A stretch of DNA of 64,000 bases from Viridibacterium sp047600765 (GCA_047600765.1 JASGKF010000001.1:806001-870000); one strand, 5' to 3'. Counted from the first letter of the stretch, positions 29,248 through 39,368 are shown. The notes: generated from the letters alone by a model not told the origin. A program made the numbers and translations.

Positions 29248-30819
29248 ATGTACGCACCCCGCTTGCGCCAGATCGCCTTTGCCCTGAGTTTGCTCGGCAG
29301 CAGCTTTGCAATAGCAGGTACACCGAACTCCCTCGGTGCCTATGGTTGGGCCACCGCCAACGGCGGCACCACCGGAGGCCATGGCGCTGACACAGCCCAT
29401 ACCTACACTGTCACCACCCGTGCCCAGCTCATCAAGGCCCTGATGCCGGACGCCGTCATCAACGCCGATGGCAGCTTCACTTCCGCGCTCGGCCCGGACG
29501 CCACGAAGAAGATCATCTTCATCAACGGCAAGATCAACCTGTCGCAGAACGCCGCCGGTCGCGAACTGAAGTTCGAAGACTTCAAGGATCCGGGCTACGA
29601 CTTCAATGCCTACGTGGCCGCCTACAAGCCCAGCGTCTGGAACGCCAACCCGGCCAACTGGAACGCCACCAGCAACCGCCCGCTGCTGCCCTCCGGCCCG
29701 CTGGAAGACGCGCGCAAGGCCTCGTCGGCCAAGCAAGCCGCAGTCATCGTCATCCCGGTCGGCTCCAACACCTCGATCATCGGTGTGGGTGACGGCGCAC
29801 GCATCACCAACGGCACGCTGCGTGTGGAAGGCCGCACCAACGTGGTGATCCGCAACATCACCTTCGAAGATCCGTTCGACCACTTCCCCGAATGGGACCC
29901 GACCGACTCCTTCTCGCTGACCACGCCCGCACAACCCGGCTGCCAGGCCGCCTACGTTGACGCCAACACGGGCCCGCAGAAGTGCCCCGGTGGTCGCTGG
30001 AACACCGAGTTCGACATGGTCGCCGTCCACAACTCGAAGAACGTGTGGGTCGACCACTGCACCTTCAACGACGGCAACCGCGAAGACTGGCGCTACCCCT
30101 CCGTGTTCGAAGCCCCGCACGTCGGCTACGACTACCTGGTGGTTCGCCACGACGGCACGGTCAACGTCACCGGCACCTCGGACTTCGTGACCATCTCGGC
30201 CAACCTGTTCGAGAACCACGACAAGACCAACCTGCTGGGCAGCTCCAACACCGCCACCGCCGCCAACGGCTGGGGCGCGCTGTCCATCACCGTGGCCAAC
30301 AACTGGTACGAGAACGCCGGCCAGCGTCTGCCGCGCGTGCGTTTCGGCAAGGTGCACGTCTACAACAACTACTTCTTCGGTCGCATCGGCTACCTGGGTC
30401 AGTACGCTCCCGCGGACAACACCTACATGCCGCCCAACCGCTTCCTGTACGGCCTCGGCATCGGCAACTTCGCCAAGATCTACGCCGAGAACAACGTCTT
30501 CGAAGTGAAGAACGCGCCCAGCTCCGGCACGGGTGCAGCGGTCGATGACTCGGTGATGTTCTTCAACTGGTACGGCGCCAATGCCACCGTCAACGGCGTG
30601 CTGGAGAAGACCTACTTCTACGACTCGGGCACCCTGCTCAACGGCAATGCACGCAGCATCACCGCTGCCGCGCAGGCCAAGGCCGTTACGCAAGGCAAGC
30701 CGCCGCTGGAGAGCACGCCGACGATCTGGACGCCTGCGAGCAACTACAGCTACACCCTGACGCCCAGCAAGGACGTCAAGCTGAAGGTGCAGAAGAGCGC
30801 CGGGGCCGGCAAGCTGTAA
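29248..30819 (+). CDS. Secreted pectate lyase (PL1 family)
   Basis: Cleaves polygalacturonate by beta-elimination; 523 residues with signal peptide ending SSFAIA. The parallel beta-helix core shows SIIGVGDGARITNGTLRVEG, the calcium-binding VWVDHCTFNDG segment, LLGSSNTAT and the catalytic arginine motif AGQRLPRVRFGKVHVYNNYF. ACAGGAGAG precedes ATG 29248. The gene is a single unit with its own terminator. It suggests use of plant cell-wall polymers, consistent with the beta-glucosidase operon at the right end of the window. The exact PL1 subfamily cannot be given. Confidence 0.92.
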   Translation: MYAPRLRQIAFALSLLGSSFAIAGTPNSLGAYGWATANGGTTGGHGADTAHTYTVTTRAQLIKALMPDAVINADGSFTSALGPDATKKIIFINGKINLSQNAAGRELKFEDFKDPGYDFNAYVAAYKPSVWNANPANWNATSNRPLLPSGPLEDARKASSAKQAAVIVIPVGSNTSIIGVGDGARITNGTLRVEGRTNVVIRNITFEDPFDHFPEWDPTDSFSLTTPAQPGCQAAYVDANTGPQKCPGGRWNTEFDMVAVHNSKNVWVDHCTFNDGNREDWRYPSVFEAPHVGYDYLVVRHDGTVNVTGTSDFVTISANLFENHDKTNLLGSSNTATAANGWGALSITVANNWYENAGQRLPRVRFGKVHVYNNYFFGRIGYLGQYAPADNTYMPPNRFLYGLGIGNFAKIYAENNVFEVKNAPSSGTGAAVDDSVMFFNWYGANATVNGVLEKTYFYDSGTLLNGNARSITAAAQAKAVTQGKPPLESTPTIWTPASNYSYTLTPSKDVKLKVQKSAGAGKL

Positions 30820-30836
30820 TCGTCCCTGTCTCAAGG

Positions 30837-30865
30837 AAAAAGCCCGGCGCATGCCGGGCTTTTTT
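30837..30865 (+). terminator. Rho-independent terminator after pectate lyase
   Basis: AAAAAGCCCGGC, a GCAT loop and GCCGGGCTTTTTT form a strong stem with T-run 18 bases after the stop. Confidence 0.92.
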
Positions 30866-30892
30866 CATTCCGCTGCAGTCAATCTGACGTAT

Positions 30893-31342
30893 TCAATCCG
30901 GACGCATGACGAAAGCAGTCTTGTCACCCGCGATGAAACCGGCACGCTCATAGAACGCCAGCGTCTCCGGCGTCTTGCGGCCCGTCATCAACATCAGCTT
31001 GTAGCAGCCCGCCGCCCAGGCCGCATCACGGGCCGCATGCAACACCTGCGTTGCAAAGCCACGCCCACGCCAGTCCGGATGCGTCACGACGTTCTCGACG
31101 AGGCCGTACGGCTTCAGGCCACGCGTGAGATTGGGGATGATGCTCAGCGTGCAGCTCGACACCAGTGTGCCGGCATCTTCGATCACGAAGTAATGCAGCA
31201 TGGGGTTGGCGAGGATGGCCGCCCACTGCGCCGCTGCCAGCGCAGGTTCGACAGCAGGATCATCGACGTGCAGTTGGCGATACAGCGCCAGCAGGCCCGT
31301 CAGATCGGCCGCACACGCACGACGCACGGCGTGATTACTCAT
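30893..31342 (-). CDS. GNAT family N-acetyltransferase
   Basis: A 149-residue acetyl-CoA-dependent acetyltransferase of unknown substrate. The GNAT core is visible: the beta4 strand YGLVENVVTHPDWRGRGFAT with the pyrophosphate-binding RGRGFA, then YKLMLMTGRKTPETLAFYERAGF. ATG 31342 overlaps the 3' end of the upstream membrane protein gene by eight bases, so the two are probably co-expressed. Confidence 0.85.
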   Translation of the reverse strand: MSNHAVRRACAADLTGLLALYRQLHVDDPAVEPALAAAQWAAILANPMLHYFVIEDAGTLVSSCTLSIIPNLTRGLKPYGLVENVVTHPDWRGRGFATQVLHAARDAAWAAGCYKLMLMTGRKTPETLAFYERAGFIAGDKTAFVMRPD

Positions 31343-31706
31343 CACGCGGCTTTCCGGCTTCGCGCTCCAAGCGCCTGCCCAGTCGATAGCCATCGACCGT
31401 CGAGAACAGCCACAGGATCACCAGGCCCCACACGGCACCACGCGCCGCGCTCATCGCCTTGCCCTTCGCTTCATGCACGGCGCCGAGGATGCTGCTGAAG
31501 TCTGGCTGCAACTGGCCAGAGAGGATGGCCTCGGCAATCGGCCGTGCCGCTTCGGTGGCTGCCATCAGCAAGGCGATCAGGCAGGCCGTCAACAGTCCGA
31601 TGACGATCCAGCCACGCAGACGCTGGCCGATGAACAGGTAGCCCAGGCCAGGGAAGCCCAGCCCCGAGCACAGGGCTGCGAGCTTCGCGGGACGCATACC
31701 CGCCAC
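31335..31706 (-). CDS. Small membrane protein of unknown function
   Basis: A 123-residue protein with an N-terminal Gly/Pro turn (GLGFPGLGYLFIGQRLRG) followed by a membrane helix (WIVIGLLTACLIALLMAA), an amphipathic middle, and a second helix (AVWGLVILWLFSTVDGYRLG). The first part resembles TM2-type small membrane proteins but I cannot assign a family firmly. Start GTG 31706, or ATG 31697. It sits between ridA (6-base gap) and the acetyltransferase (overlap) in one minus-strand unit. Confidence 0.65.
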   Translation of the reverse strand: MAGMRPAKLAALCSGLGFPGLGYLFIGQRLRGWIVIGLLTACLIALLMAATEAARPIAEAILSGQLQPDFSSILGAVHEAKGKAMSAARGAVWGLVILWLFSTVDGYRLGRRLEREAGKPRDE

Positions 31707-31712
31707 GCTGAT

Positions 31713-32093
31713 CTACTCCAGAACCAGCACGGCGTCCGCTTCGACGAGGCCAGCACGCGGCAACGAGGCGACACCCACTGCGGCACGGGCCGGATAAGGC
31801 TGCACGAAATAGGTCGCCATCAACTCGTTGAGGCGCGCGAAGTTGGACAGATCGGTGAGGAAGAAATTGATCTTCACCACGTCGGCGAGCGAAGCGCCAG
31901 CGGCTTCCGCCACGGCCTTGAGGTTCTCGAAGACGCGCACGGCCTGCGCCTCGAAGCCTTCGGCCATCTGCATGGTGACGGGGTCGAGGCCGATCTGGCC
32001 GGAGAGATAGACGGTGTCACCTGCCCGCACGGCTTGCGAGTAGGTGCCGATGGCGGCAGGCGCCTTGTCGGTGGAAATGATGCTGCGGGCCAT
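31713..32093 (-). CDS. ridA: RidA family enamine/imine deaminase
   Basis: Hydrolyses reactive enamine intermediates such as 2-aminoacrylate that arise from PLP enzymes; 126 residues. It starts MARSIISTDKAPAAIGTYSQ, with the family-typical AIGPYSQAV-like start and YLSGQIGLDP. The catalytic arginine and glutamate lie in PARAAVGVASLPRAGLVEADAV. GGAG stands just before ATG 32093. Confidence 0.95.
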   Translation of the reverse strand: MARSIISTDKAPAAIGTYSQAVRAGDTVYLSGQIGLDPVTMQMAEGFEAQAVRVFENLKAVAEAAGASLADVVKINFFLTDLSNFARLNELMATYFVQPYPARAAVGVASLPRAGLVEADAVLVLE

Positions 32094-32151
32094 GTGTCAC
32101 TCCGTCGGTTGGGATGCCGACGGAGTGTAGCCCAGCCAGCGACGCCGCCGC

Positions 32152-32588
32152 TCAGGCAGCGGGGCGCAGGGTCACGTCACAGCCGACGCGACCGATGACT
32201 TTCTGCAGACCCATGCGGTTGGCCATGTTGATGACCAGCGGCGCCATCAGGTTGGCCTTCACGGGCGGCTCGTCGTTCGGTGCATCGTTGCGGCGCAGGA
32301 TCAGCAGCACGGCAACATCTTCTGTGCGACTCACACGCAGCAGCGCCTCCTCGTCCTCGGTCAGCGCGAACTCGTAGTGCAGGCCGAACTGATCCGGCTC
32401 GGCGACCGAGAAGGCGATCTCGGGATGCTCGACGCTCTGCAGCACGCCGATGCCGGGGCCGCTGGTGACTTCCATTTCAAGCAGCGTGAAACGCTTGCAG
32501 TCCTCGAAGCCGGGCAAACCTGCCGGAAACGAGATGAGCTTCTCGGCATCGACTTCGAGACTGCCAAAACGTGAACTTCGATCCTCAT
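32152..32588 (-). CDS. fliW: Flagellar assembly factor FliW, one-base frameshift near the start
   Basis: Binds flagellin and antagonises CsrA. The body (FGSLEVDAEKLISFPAGLPGFEDCKRF, given in part) is clearly FliW, but its frame has no start codon close by. ATG 32588, with an excellent GGGAGGG site, opens MRIEVH in a different frame. One missing base near 32571 (for example CACGTTTT from CACCGTTTT) would join MRIEVHR to FGSLEV and restore a product of about 145 residues. No csrA or flagellin gene is nearby in the window. Either a deletion error or a broken gene. Confidence 0.82.
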
Positions 32589-32692
32589 GACTTCCCTCCC
32601 CGGGACGGACGAATACGAGTGTCCACTCTAGGCACCGCGCAGGCGCCGGAATGCAGGGATAAGACGGGAAATGCCCGGGCAATTTCCGCCAG

Positions 32693-33448
32693 CTACATCT
32701 GGCGGAACAGGTGGGCGAAGGCGCGGCTGACGGTCAGGGCTTCCGGCCGGCCGCGCAGGCTCAGGGTCACGCGGCCATTGAGCTCGCGCCGCGCACTGGC
32801 GATCGCGGTGGTTGCCACGATGGTGTTGCGATGCACCTGCCAGAAGCGCGCCGGGTCGAGTTGCGGCAGCAGCTCCTTGAGCGGCGTGCGGATCAGGTAT
32901 TCGCGCTGCGCCGTCTGCACTACGGTGTATTTGTCGTCGGCGCGGAAGTACAGCACTTCGTCGATGGCCACGAGGTGCGTGTCGTCGCCGACGCTGGCGC
33001 GAATCCAGCTGAGGCGTTCGGCCTGCTGACCGAGCACCTGTGCCAGCAGGCGACCGAGGTCTGCTGCAGGCTGGGCAGTCGCCACACGATCACGCAAACG
33101 GGTCACGGTCTGCGCGAGTCTGTCGTCGCTGACGGGCTTGAGCAGGTAGTCCGCCGCAGCCGATTCGAAAGCCGCTACCGCGTACTGGTCGTACGCCGTC
33201 ACAAACACCACATGCGGCACGCGCACCTGCTGCGCGACCTCCAGCCCGGACAGGCCGGGCATGCGGATGTCGAGAAAAGCGATATCGGGCGCGAGCCGGT
33301 TGAGGGCTTCCACGGCAGCCGGGCCGTGATGCACAACAGCGGCGATGTCGAGCTCCGGCCACAACTGCCCGAGGCGCGTCGCCAGATCGGCCGCGAGCAA
33401 AGGCTCGTCGTCGGCAATCAGTGCGCGGATGCGTCCAGCGGCAAGCAT
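32693..33448 (-). CDS. LytTR-family response regulator
   Basis: A 251-residue two-component regulator. The receiver domain (residues 7-120) has acidic residues DDE at 13-15, phospho-acceptor Asp 60 in AFLDIRMPG, and the lysine in DYLLKPVSDD. The C-terminal LytTR DNA-binding domain covers about 145-250 (AIDEVLYFRADDKYTVV, RTPLKELLPQLDPARFWQVH). The gene overlaps the kinase gene by 31 bases and is the last of a three-gene unit. The divergent ABC/LolA/barrel operon is its most likely target; this is inference from position. Confidence 0.92.
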   Translation of the reverse strand: MLAAGRIRALIADDEPLLAADLATRLGQLWPELDIAAVVHHGPAAVEALNRLAPDIAFLDIRMPGLSGLEVAQQVRVPHVVFVTAYDQYAVAAFESAAADYLLKPVSDDRLAQTVTRLRDRVATAQPAADLGRLLAQVLGQQAERLSWIRASVGDDTHLVAIDEVLYFRADDKYTVVQTAQREYLIRTPLKELLPQLDPARFWQVHRNTIVATTAIASARRELNGRVTLSLRGRPEALTVSRAFAHLFRQM

Positions 33449-34488
33449 AGTTCCACCCTGGCGCCCTGCGGCGCGTTGTCCTTGATATCCAGTCGCGCGG
33501 CGGCGCCGTACAGTGCGGCGAGGCGCTCGCGCACATTGGCCAGCCCCACGCCCTGCCCGCTCGATGCTGCCTTGCCGAAACCCACGCCATCGTCGGCAAT
33601 CACCACGCGCAGCCCCTCGCTTTCTCCTTCACCTTCGCGCAGCACCTCGACGCTGATACGGCCTTCACCCAGCTTGGGCTCGATGCCGTGCACGATGGCG
33701 TTCTCCACCAGCGGCTGCAACAGCATGGGTGGAAAGGCCAGGCCACGCAGGCTGTCATCGATGGCGATGCGGGTCTGCAGGCGCCCACCCATGCGCTGCG
33801 CCTGGATGTCCAGATACGCCGACAGCATGTCAGCTTCGTCACCCAGCGTCGCCTGCCGCGCACGACTATGCACGAGGCTGGCACGCAGATAGTCGTTGAG
33901 GCGTTCGAGCAGCTGACGCGCAGCGGCATCGTCACGACCGATGAGGCTGTGCAGGTTGGCCAATGTATTGAAGAGAAAGTGCGGCTCGATCTGCGCCTGC
34001 AGCAGCCGCAGCTCGGCCAGCAGCGCCGCCTTCTGCCCCTGCGCCTCACGCAACTCCGCCTCGCGGCGTGCCTGGTCGAGCGAGAAGATGCGCAGCCGGC
34101 TCTGGAAGAAGTAGCTGAACGCCGCCGTGCAGATGAAGCCGATGATGCCGTAGCGAAACAGCGCGCCCGAACTGTGCAGCACTTCGGTCGTGGCCCAACC
34201 CACGCCCAGCCACTGCACCAGCCAGGCCCCCGCAGGGAAGCCGACCAGCGTGCCCAGCACCAGCGCCGGCAGCAGGCCAAAGCGCTCGCGCGTGAGGTGG
34301 TGGACCGCCGTGAACACGAAACAGATCGACAGGCCGATGGACTCGGTGAGCAGCCACAGGTCGAGAAAGGGACGCTTGTTGCCGGTCGCCCACAGCATGG
34401 CCGCGATCAGCGTGTTGCCGATCAACACGATCAGCAAGCGTCGCGATGACGGCAGGACTTGCGGCTTGTCTTCCTTGAATTCGAACAT
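33418..34488 (-). CDS. LytS-type sensor histidine kinase
   Basis: A 356-residue membrane kinase partner of the LytTR regulator. Four hydrophobic segments fill residues 18-128. A short coiled coil (DQARREAELREAQGQKAALL) leads to the His_kinase motif QIEPHFLFNTLANLHSLI with His 170 as phospho-acceptor. The ATPase has LQPLVENAIVHG (N box) and VIADDGVGFGK (G1). There is no extracellular sensing domain, so it probably senses within the membrane. It starts three bases after the upstream membrane protein gene. Confidence 0.92.
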   Translation of the reverse strand: MFEFKEDKPQVLPSSRRLLIVLIGNTLIAAMLWATGNKRPFLDLWLLTESIGLSICFVFTAVHHLTRERFGLLPALVLGTLVGFPAGAWLVQWLGVGWATTEVLHSSGALFRYGIIGFICTAAFSYFFQSRLRIFSLDQARREAELREAQGQKAALLAELRLLQAQIEPHFLFNTLANLHSLIGRDDAAARQLLERLNDYLRASLVHSRARQATLGDEADMLSAYLDIQAQRMGGRLQTRIAIDDSLRGLAFPPMLLQPLVENAIVHGIEPKLGEGRISVEVLREGEGESEGLRVVIADDGVGFGKAASSGQGVGLANVRERLAALYGAAARLDIKDNAPQGARVELCLPLDASAH

Positions 34489-34491
34489 GGG

Positions 34492-35001
34492 TCAGGCGGC
34501 CTCGGGAACGGCACCCGCCAACGGATTGCGCCGCACCAGGCGCAAAACGACGACGAGGCGTGCGAAGAATATGCTGCTGACGAGGCCCGACACAAGACTG
34601 CAGGCCCCCACCATCGGCAAGGCGAGTGCCAGCGACGGGTCGCGCGCCTGCAGCACCCCGGCGACATAGCGCAGCCCGAAGATCGTCAGCATCGCAATGA
34701 GCGGCAGCGCGCTGCCCGGCACGTGCACGGCCTGCCCCACACGCCGCAGGCCGGACGGCCAACCCGCCACCAGACAGAAGTTCAAACCACTGGCGATCCC
34801 CATCAACCACGCGAACAGCGACAACAACAGCACAGGCCCCTGGAACTGGCGCGAAGCCGACAGCAACAGCATCGCCACGGGCAAGGCGACGGCGCGCCAC
34901 AACGGCACATCACGCGGCTGCATCTGGCGCCAGCCATTCAACAGCAGGTAGAGGAACAGGGGCCACACCCACAGGGGCGTGTGCTCGATGATTTTCAGCA
35001 T
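34492..35001 (-). CDS. Four- or five-helix membrane protein (DUF6622-like)
   Basis: A 169-residue integral membrane protein starting MLKIIEHTPLWVWPLFLYLL, with further hydrophobic segments near 35-50, 55-80, 95-115 and 125-150. The start motif fits a small family of unknown function often found alone. Here it is first in the unit with the kinase (three-base gap) and LytTR regulator, so it may be an accessory sensor. GGAG precedes the ATG. Confidence 0.7.
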   Translation of the reverse strand: MLKIIEHTPLWVWPLFLYLLLNGWRQMQPRDVPLWRAVALPVAMLLLSASRQFQGPVLLLSLFAWLMGIASGLNFCLVAGWPSGLRRVGQAVHVPGSALPLIAMLTIFGLRYVAGVLQARDPSLALALPMVGACSLVSGLVSSIFFARLVVVLRLVRRNPLAGAVPEAA

Positions 35002-35278
35002 GGCGCTTCTCCGGCATTGAAGGAATGGTCTGCACTGTGGATTTGCGGACCGCGCCGGACCACCCGCTTGCGATGAACTGACACAGCGCCGTCGCGAAAT
35101 GCCTGCGCTGCGGATGAACTGCGGCAGGCTCCTCATCCGCCGCTGGCGCACTCCATCGCCACGCCGTGCAAGTCACACAGCCCTTCCTGCGTTCTGTCGC
35201 ACGGCCCTGCCCTGCGCCATGCGCGCTGCGCAGACTGGCCTCCTGTCTTCAACGCTTCAGCCTGCCACGGGAGCCCCC

Positions 35279-35961
<683 letters not shown>

Positions 35962-35965
<4 letters not shown>

Positions 35966-37188
35966 ACCGCCTCGCCCTGATCCTCTCGCTGGCCCTGCGC
36001 AACCTCGTCAAGAACCGCCGCCGCAGCCTCGCCACCCTGCTCGCCATCGGCGTGGGCTTCGCCGCGGTCAATCTCTTCGCGGGCTACATCCACAACGTCT
36101 ACACGGGTCTCTCCAATGCGGCCATCCATGGCGAAGGCCTCGGCCACCTGACCATCGCGAAGCGTGGTTACTTCGAACAAGGCAGCCTCAAACCCGAGCA
36201 CTACCTGTTCAGCAAGGCGGAGCTCGCAAAGCTCGATGCGCTGCTGCAGAAACAGCGCGGCGTCGCAGTCGTCTCACCGCGCCTGCCCGTGTCGGGGCTC
36301 ATCTCGAACGGCAAGGTGTCGACGATCTTCATCGGCGAGGGCGAATCGCCCGAAGCCTCCAGCCTGATCCGCCCGCACGGCACGCCGCGTCTCAAGGCCA
36401 ACAAGCCCGATGCCGGCCTTGTCAGCCGCGGGCTGGCCGACATTCTCGGCGCCGACAGCGGCAGCAACCTGGTGCTGCTCACCAGCACCCTGCAAGGCCA
36501 GACCAATGCCATGGACCTGGAGATGCTGCGCGCCTGGGACACTGGCACGGCCGCCACCAACGACAAGTCGGTGCGCCTGCCACTCGACTACGCGCAACGC
36601 CTGCTCGACACCGACGGCGCCAGTCGCGTGGTGGTGCTGTACGCCGAAGGCAGCGATGCGAACGCAGCACGCACTGCGCTGGAGCCCGTGCTGCGCGCAG
36701 CCGGCTTCGATGTCGAGATCCGCACCTGGGTCGAACTGTCGAACTTCTACCGCTCGGTGAAGAACATGTTCGACCTGATCTTCCTGTTCCTCTTCAGTAT
36801 CGTCTTCATCGTCGTGCTCATGAGCATCATCAACACGCTGTCGATGAGCGTCATGGAGCGTGTGCGCGAGATCGGCACCCTGCGTGCGCTGGGTCTGCGA
36901 CGCCGCGGCATCGTCGCGCTGTTCGGCGCAGAAGGGGCCGTGCTCGGCGCCGCCGGCTGCCTTCTGGGCGTGCTGTTCACGGTCGCCGTGAGCCTTGGCA
37001 TCAACAACGCCCACATCACCTACATCCCACCCTCGTCGAGCAACGCCGTACCGCTGTCGCTCGCCATCCTGCCCGCCACGCAAGCCGCACTGCTCGCCCT
37101 GCTGAGTGGCGTCGCCATGCTCGCCGCCTGCTGGCCCGCACGCCGCGCCGCGCACATCGAGATCGTCGATGCGCTGGGCCACGTCTGA
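35962..37188 (+). CDS. ABC transporter permease, FtsX/MacB type
   Basis: A 408-residue permease with one N-terminal membrane helix (residues 22-47), a large periplasmic domain (about 48-268), and three C-terminal helices (269-295, 318-342, 365-390). A typical FtsX-domain segment is SVMERVREIGTLRALGLRRR, followed by VALFGAEGAVLGAAGCLLGV. The architecture matches LolC/LolE and MacB relatives. It is translationally coupled to the ATPase by ATGA overlap. Only one permease gene is present, so a homodimer is expected. Confidence 0.9.
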
Positions 37189-37206
37189 ACACTCACGGAG
37201 CACACC

Positions 37207-37956
37207 ATGAAAAAGACACTCATCATCTGCGGCCTCGTCATCAAGGCCGCCCTCCTCCTCTGGCTGGCGTACTCGCCCGCCAGCCACGCGGCCGACGCCG
37301 ACAGCCTGCTGCAACATGCTGACCGCGCACGCGGCGGCAACCTGCCCGGCATTGCCTGGCGTATCGACATCCAGTCGCACGACGCCGATGGCGACACGCA
37401 GCAGAGCATGAATGCGATGGCCAACCGCACGAACACGCGTGTCGAATACACCGCGCCGGAGAAGATCCGCGGCCAGCGCGTGCTGATGCTCGGCCGCAAC
37501 ATGTGGTTCAGCCGCCCCGGCCTGCAACGCCCCGTGCCGCTGAGCCCGCGCCAGCGCCTGCTCGGCCAGGCTGCCAACGGCGACATCGCGGCGACCAACT
37601 ACGTCGGCGATTACAACGCCACGCCAGCCGGCAACGAAGTCATCGATGGCGAAGCCTGCGTGGTCTTCGAACTCACGGCGCGCGAGAAGAACGTCACCTA
37701 CGACCGCATCCGCTACTGGGTGTCAGAGAAGCGCAAAGTCGGCGTCAAGGCCGAGTTCTACACCGTGTCCGGCAAGCTCTTCAAACGTGCGAGCTTCGAG
37801 TACGGCAACCTCATCGAACACGAGGGGCAACGCATTCCCTTCGTCAGCCGCATGACGATCACCGACGCCATCAACAGCGGCAACGTCACCACGCTCGACT
37901 ACCGCGAAGTGCGCGTGCGCAAGATCGATCCTTCGTCGTTCGACCTCAACTCATGA
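37207..37956 (+). CDS. LolA-like periplasmic lipoprotein-sorting protein
   Basis: A 249-residue exported protein with an N-terminal signal segment (IIKAALLLWLAYSPASHAA-like start). It belongs to the group of outer-membrane lipoprotein-sorting proteins with a LolA-like fold: LLQHADRARGGNLPGIAWRI, VEYTAPEKIRGQRVLMLG, MWFSRPGLQRPVPLSPRQRL and the YWVSEKRKVGVKAEFYT strand region. It lies 18 bases after the permease and overlaps the barrel gene by four bases. A lipid or lipoprotein shuttle between the ABC complex and the outer membrane is the natural reading. Confidence 0.85.
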   Translation: MKKTLIICGLVIKAALLLWLAYSPASHAADADSLLQHADRARGGNLPGIAWRIDIQSHDADGDTQQSMNAMANRTNTRVEYTAPEKIRGQRVLMLGRNMWFSRPGLQRPVPLSPRQRLLGQAANGDIAATNYVGDYNATPAGNEVIDGEACVVFELTAREKNVTYDRIRYWVSEKRKVGVKAEFYTVSGKLFKRASFEYGNLIEHEGQRIPFVSRMTITDAINSGNVTTLDYREVRVRKIDPSSFDLNS

Positions 37957-39158
37957 GGCCTCGTCTCCGTGCCCTCGCGTTGTTGCCGCTATCCGCACTG
38001 AGCCTCGCCGCACAGGCCAATGACTTCAGCACGCGCGGCGAAGTGCTCGGCTATCGCATCGACACACAGACCTGGCGCGGTAGCCCGTACAGCCGCGTGG
38101 CACGCGTGGCCGATCACAGCTTCAACCTCGAGGCGCGGCCGGACGTGTCGTGGTCACACGAACAGTTCGCCACAACGCTCAAACCACGCTTCATCACGAG
38201 CGCCCTGCCCGGTGAACGCCACAGCGATGCCTGGCTCAACGAAGGCTGGCTGCGCTGGCGCCCCGCCGACGGCCTCAGCCTGCAGGCCGGACGCGAAGCC
38301 CTGCTGTGGGGGCCGGGCGCTTTCTGGAATCCCTCCAACCCCTTCTTCAGCGAGAACAGCAAGGACAACGCCAAGCGCGAAGTCAGCGGCCACGACATAG
38401 CCCGCGCACGCTGGCAGATCAACGAGCACAGCGCTCTGAGCCTGATCCGCCAGTTCAGCCAGGGCCACCGCGCGCGCGACAAGGCACAGCGCAACGCGCT
38501 CAAGCTCGACTGGGTCGGCGATGAAGCGAGTGCCGCTGCGCTCGTCTCACGCGCCAACGACACGCCACCGGACTGGCAGGGCTGGGCGCAATGGACCGCC
38601 AGCGACGCCCTGCTCGTCTACGCCGAAGCAGGCTACGTGCATGGCGGGCAATGGCAGGTACCCGTCGCGGCAGCCACACCCAGCGGCTGGCGACTGCAGA
38701 CGCAAGACACCCGCGCCCACACCAACGCCCTGCTCGGTGCGAGCTACACCTTCGAGAGCAACTGGACGCTCGCCACCGAATACTGGCGCAACGGCGGCGG
38801 CCTCAACGACGCCGATGCCACCGCACGCGCGCAGGCCAGCGAAGCACTCGCCAGCGCCCCGCACGGACTCGCCGACCAGCAACTGGGCGCCCTGCTCAAC
38901 GCCAGCACACCAATGCGCCGCCACTACGCCGGCCTGCAGCTCATCAACGGCAGTGATGCGAAAACCGGCTGGACCCTGCGCTACAAACGCAACCTCGACG
39001 ACGACAGTGGTGAGGCTTACGTGATGGCGAAACGCGACCTCGGTGATCAGTGGCAGCTGTGGGCCAGTGTGATGCTGCGCCATGGCACGCGCGGCAGCGA
39101 GTACGGTCGCTGGGTACGCGGCAGCACGATGCTGGGTGTTTCCTGGTTTGCGTTCTGA
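37953..39158 (+). CDS. Predicted outer-membrane beta-barrel protein
   Basis: A 401-residue exported protein with a signal peptide (LRALALLPLSALSLAAQA). It has alternating-residue beta strands and many aromatic strand ends, finishing GVSWFAF with a C-terminal Phe typical of barrel proteins. The motif GREALLWGPGAFWNPSNPFF recalls porin-like or DUF1302-type barrels, but I cannot name a family firmly. Its start overlaps the LolA-like stop (ATGA), so it is made together with the export components. Confidence 0.75.
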   Translation: MRPRLRALALLPLSALSLAAQANDFSTRGEVLGYRIDTQTWRGSPYSRVARVADHSFNLEARPDVSWSHEQFATTLKPRFITSALPGERHSDAWLNEGWLRWRPADGLSLQAGREALLWGPGAFWNPSNPFFSENSKDNAKREVSGHDIARARWQINEHSALSLIRQFSQGHRARDKAQRNALKLDWVGDEASAAALVSRANDTPPDWQGWAQWTASDALLVYAEAGYVHGGQWQVPVAAATPSGWRLQTQDTRAHTNALLGASYTFESNWTLATEYWRNGGGLNDADATARAQASEALASAPHGLADQQLGALLNASTPMRRHYAGLQLINGSDAKTGWTLRYKRNLDDDSGEAYVMAKRDLGDQWQLWASVMLRHGTRGSEYGRWVRGSTMLGVSWFAF

Positions 39159-39201
39159 AGACTCCCGCGCAAAAAGGAATGAGGCCATATCTTCCGGAGC
39201 C

Positions 39202-39286
39202 GTCATTCCCGCGAACGCGGGAATCCACGACAGCGCGAATGAAGGTTTCAGGGGGCGAAGTGGATTCCCGCGTTCGCGGGAATGAC
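39202..39286. repeat. Paired palindromic intergenic repeat
   Basis: Two 27-base copies in opposite orientation (39202-39228 and 39260-39286) are perfect reverse complements. Each is itself palindromic around ATTCCCGCGAACGCGGGAAT. Such CCCGCGAACGCGGG units are dispersed in many proteobacterial genomes. It lies after the barrel gene and before the terminator. Confidence 0.85.
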
Positions 39287-39320
39287 CGCGTTGGAAACAG
39301 CAGGAATGCAGCCCCCAAAA

Positions 39321-39354
39321 GAAAGGCCGCACCGAAGTGCGGCCTTTCTCTTTT
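39321..39354. terminator. Bidirectional terminator
   Basis: GAAAGGCCGCAC, a CGAA loop and GTGCGGCCTTTC with following CTTTT. It separates the ABC/barrel operon (plus) from the DUF2141 gene (minus). Confidence 0.9.
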
Positions 39355-39368
39355 CAAGCTCCTGCCGA

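Noticed and set aside
28684..30852. A 722-codon minus-strand open frame opposite pectate lyase
   Set aside because: Antisense shadow of a convincing secreted enzyme with its own ribosome site and terminator; its tail merely runs into recG in another frame.
39202..39286. CRISPR-like repeat pair
   Set aside because: Only two copies in inverted orientation, no spacers of regular length and no cas genes in the window.
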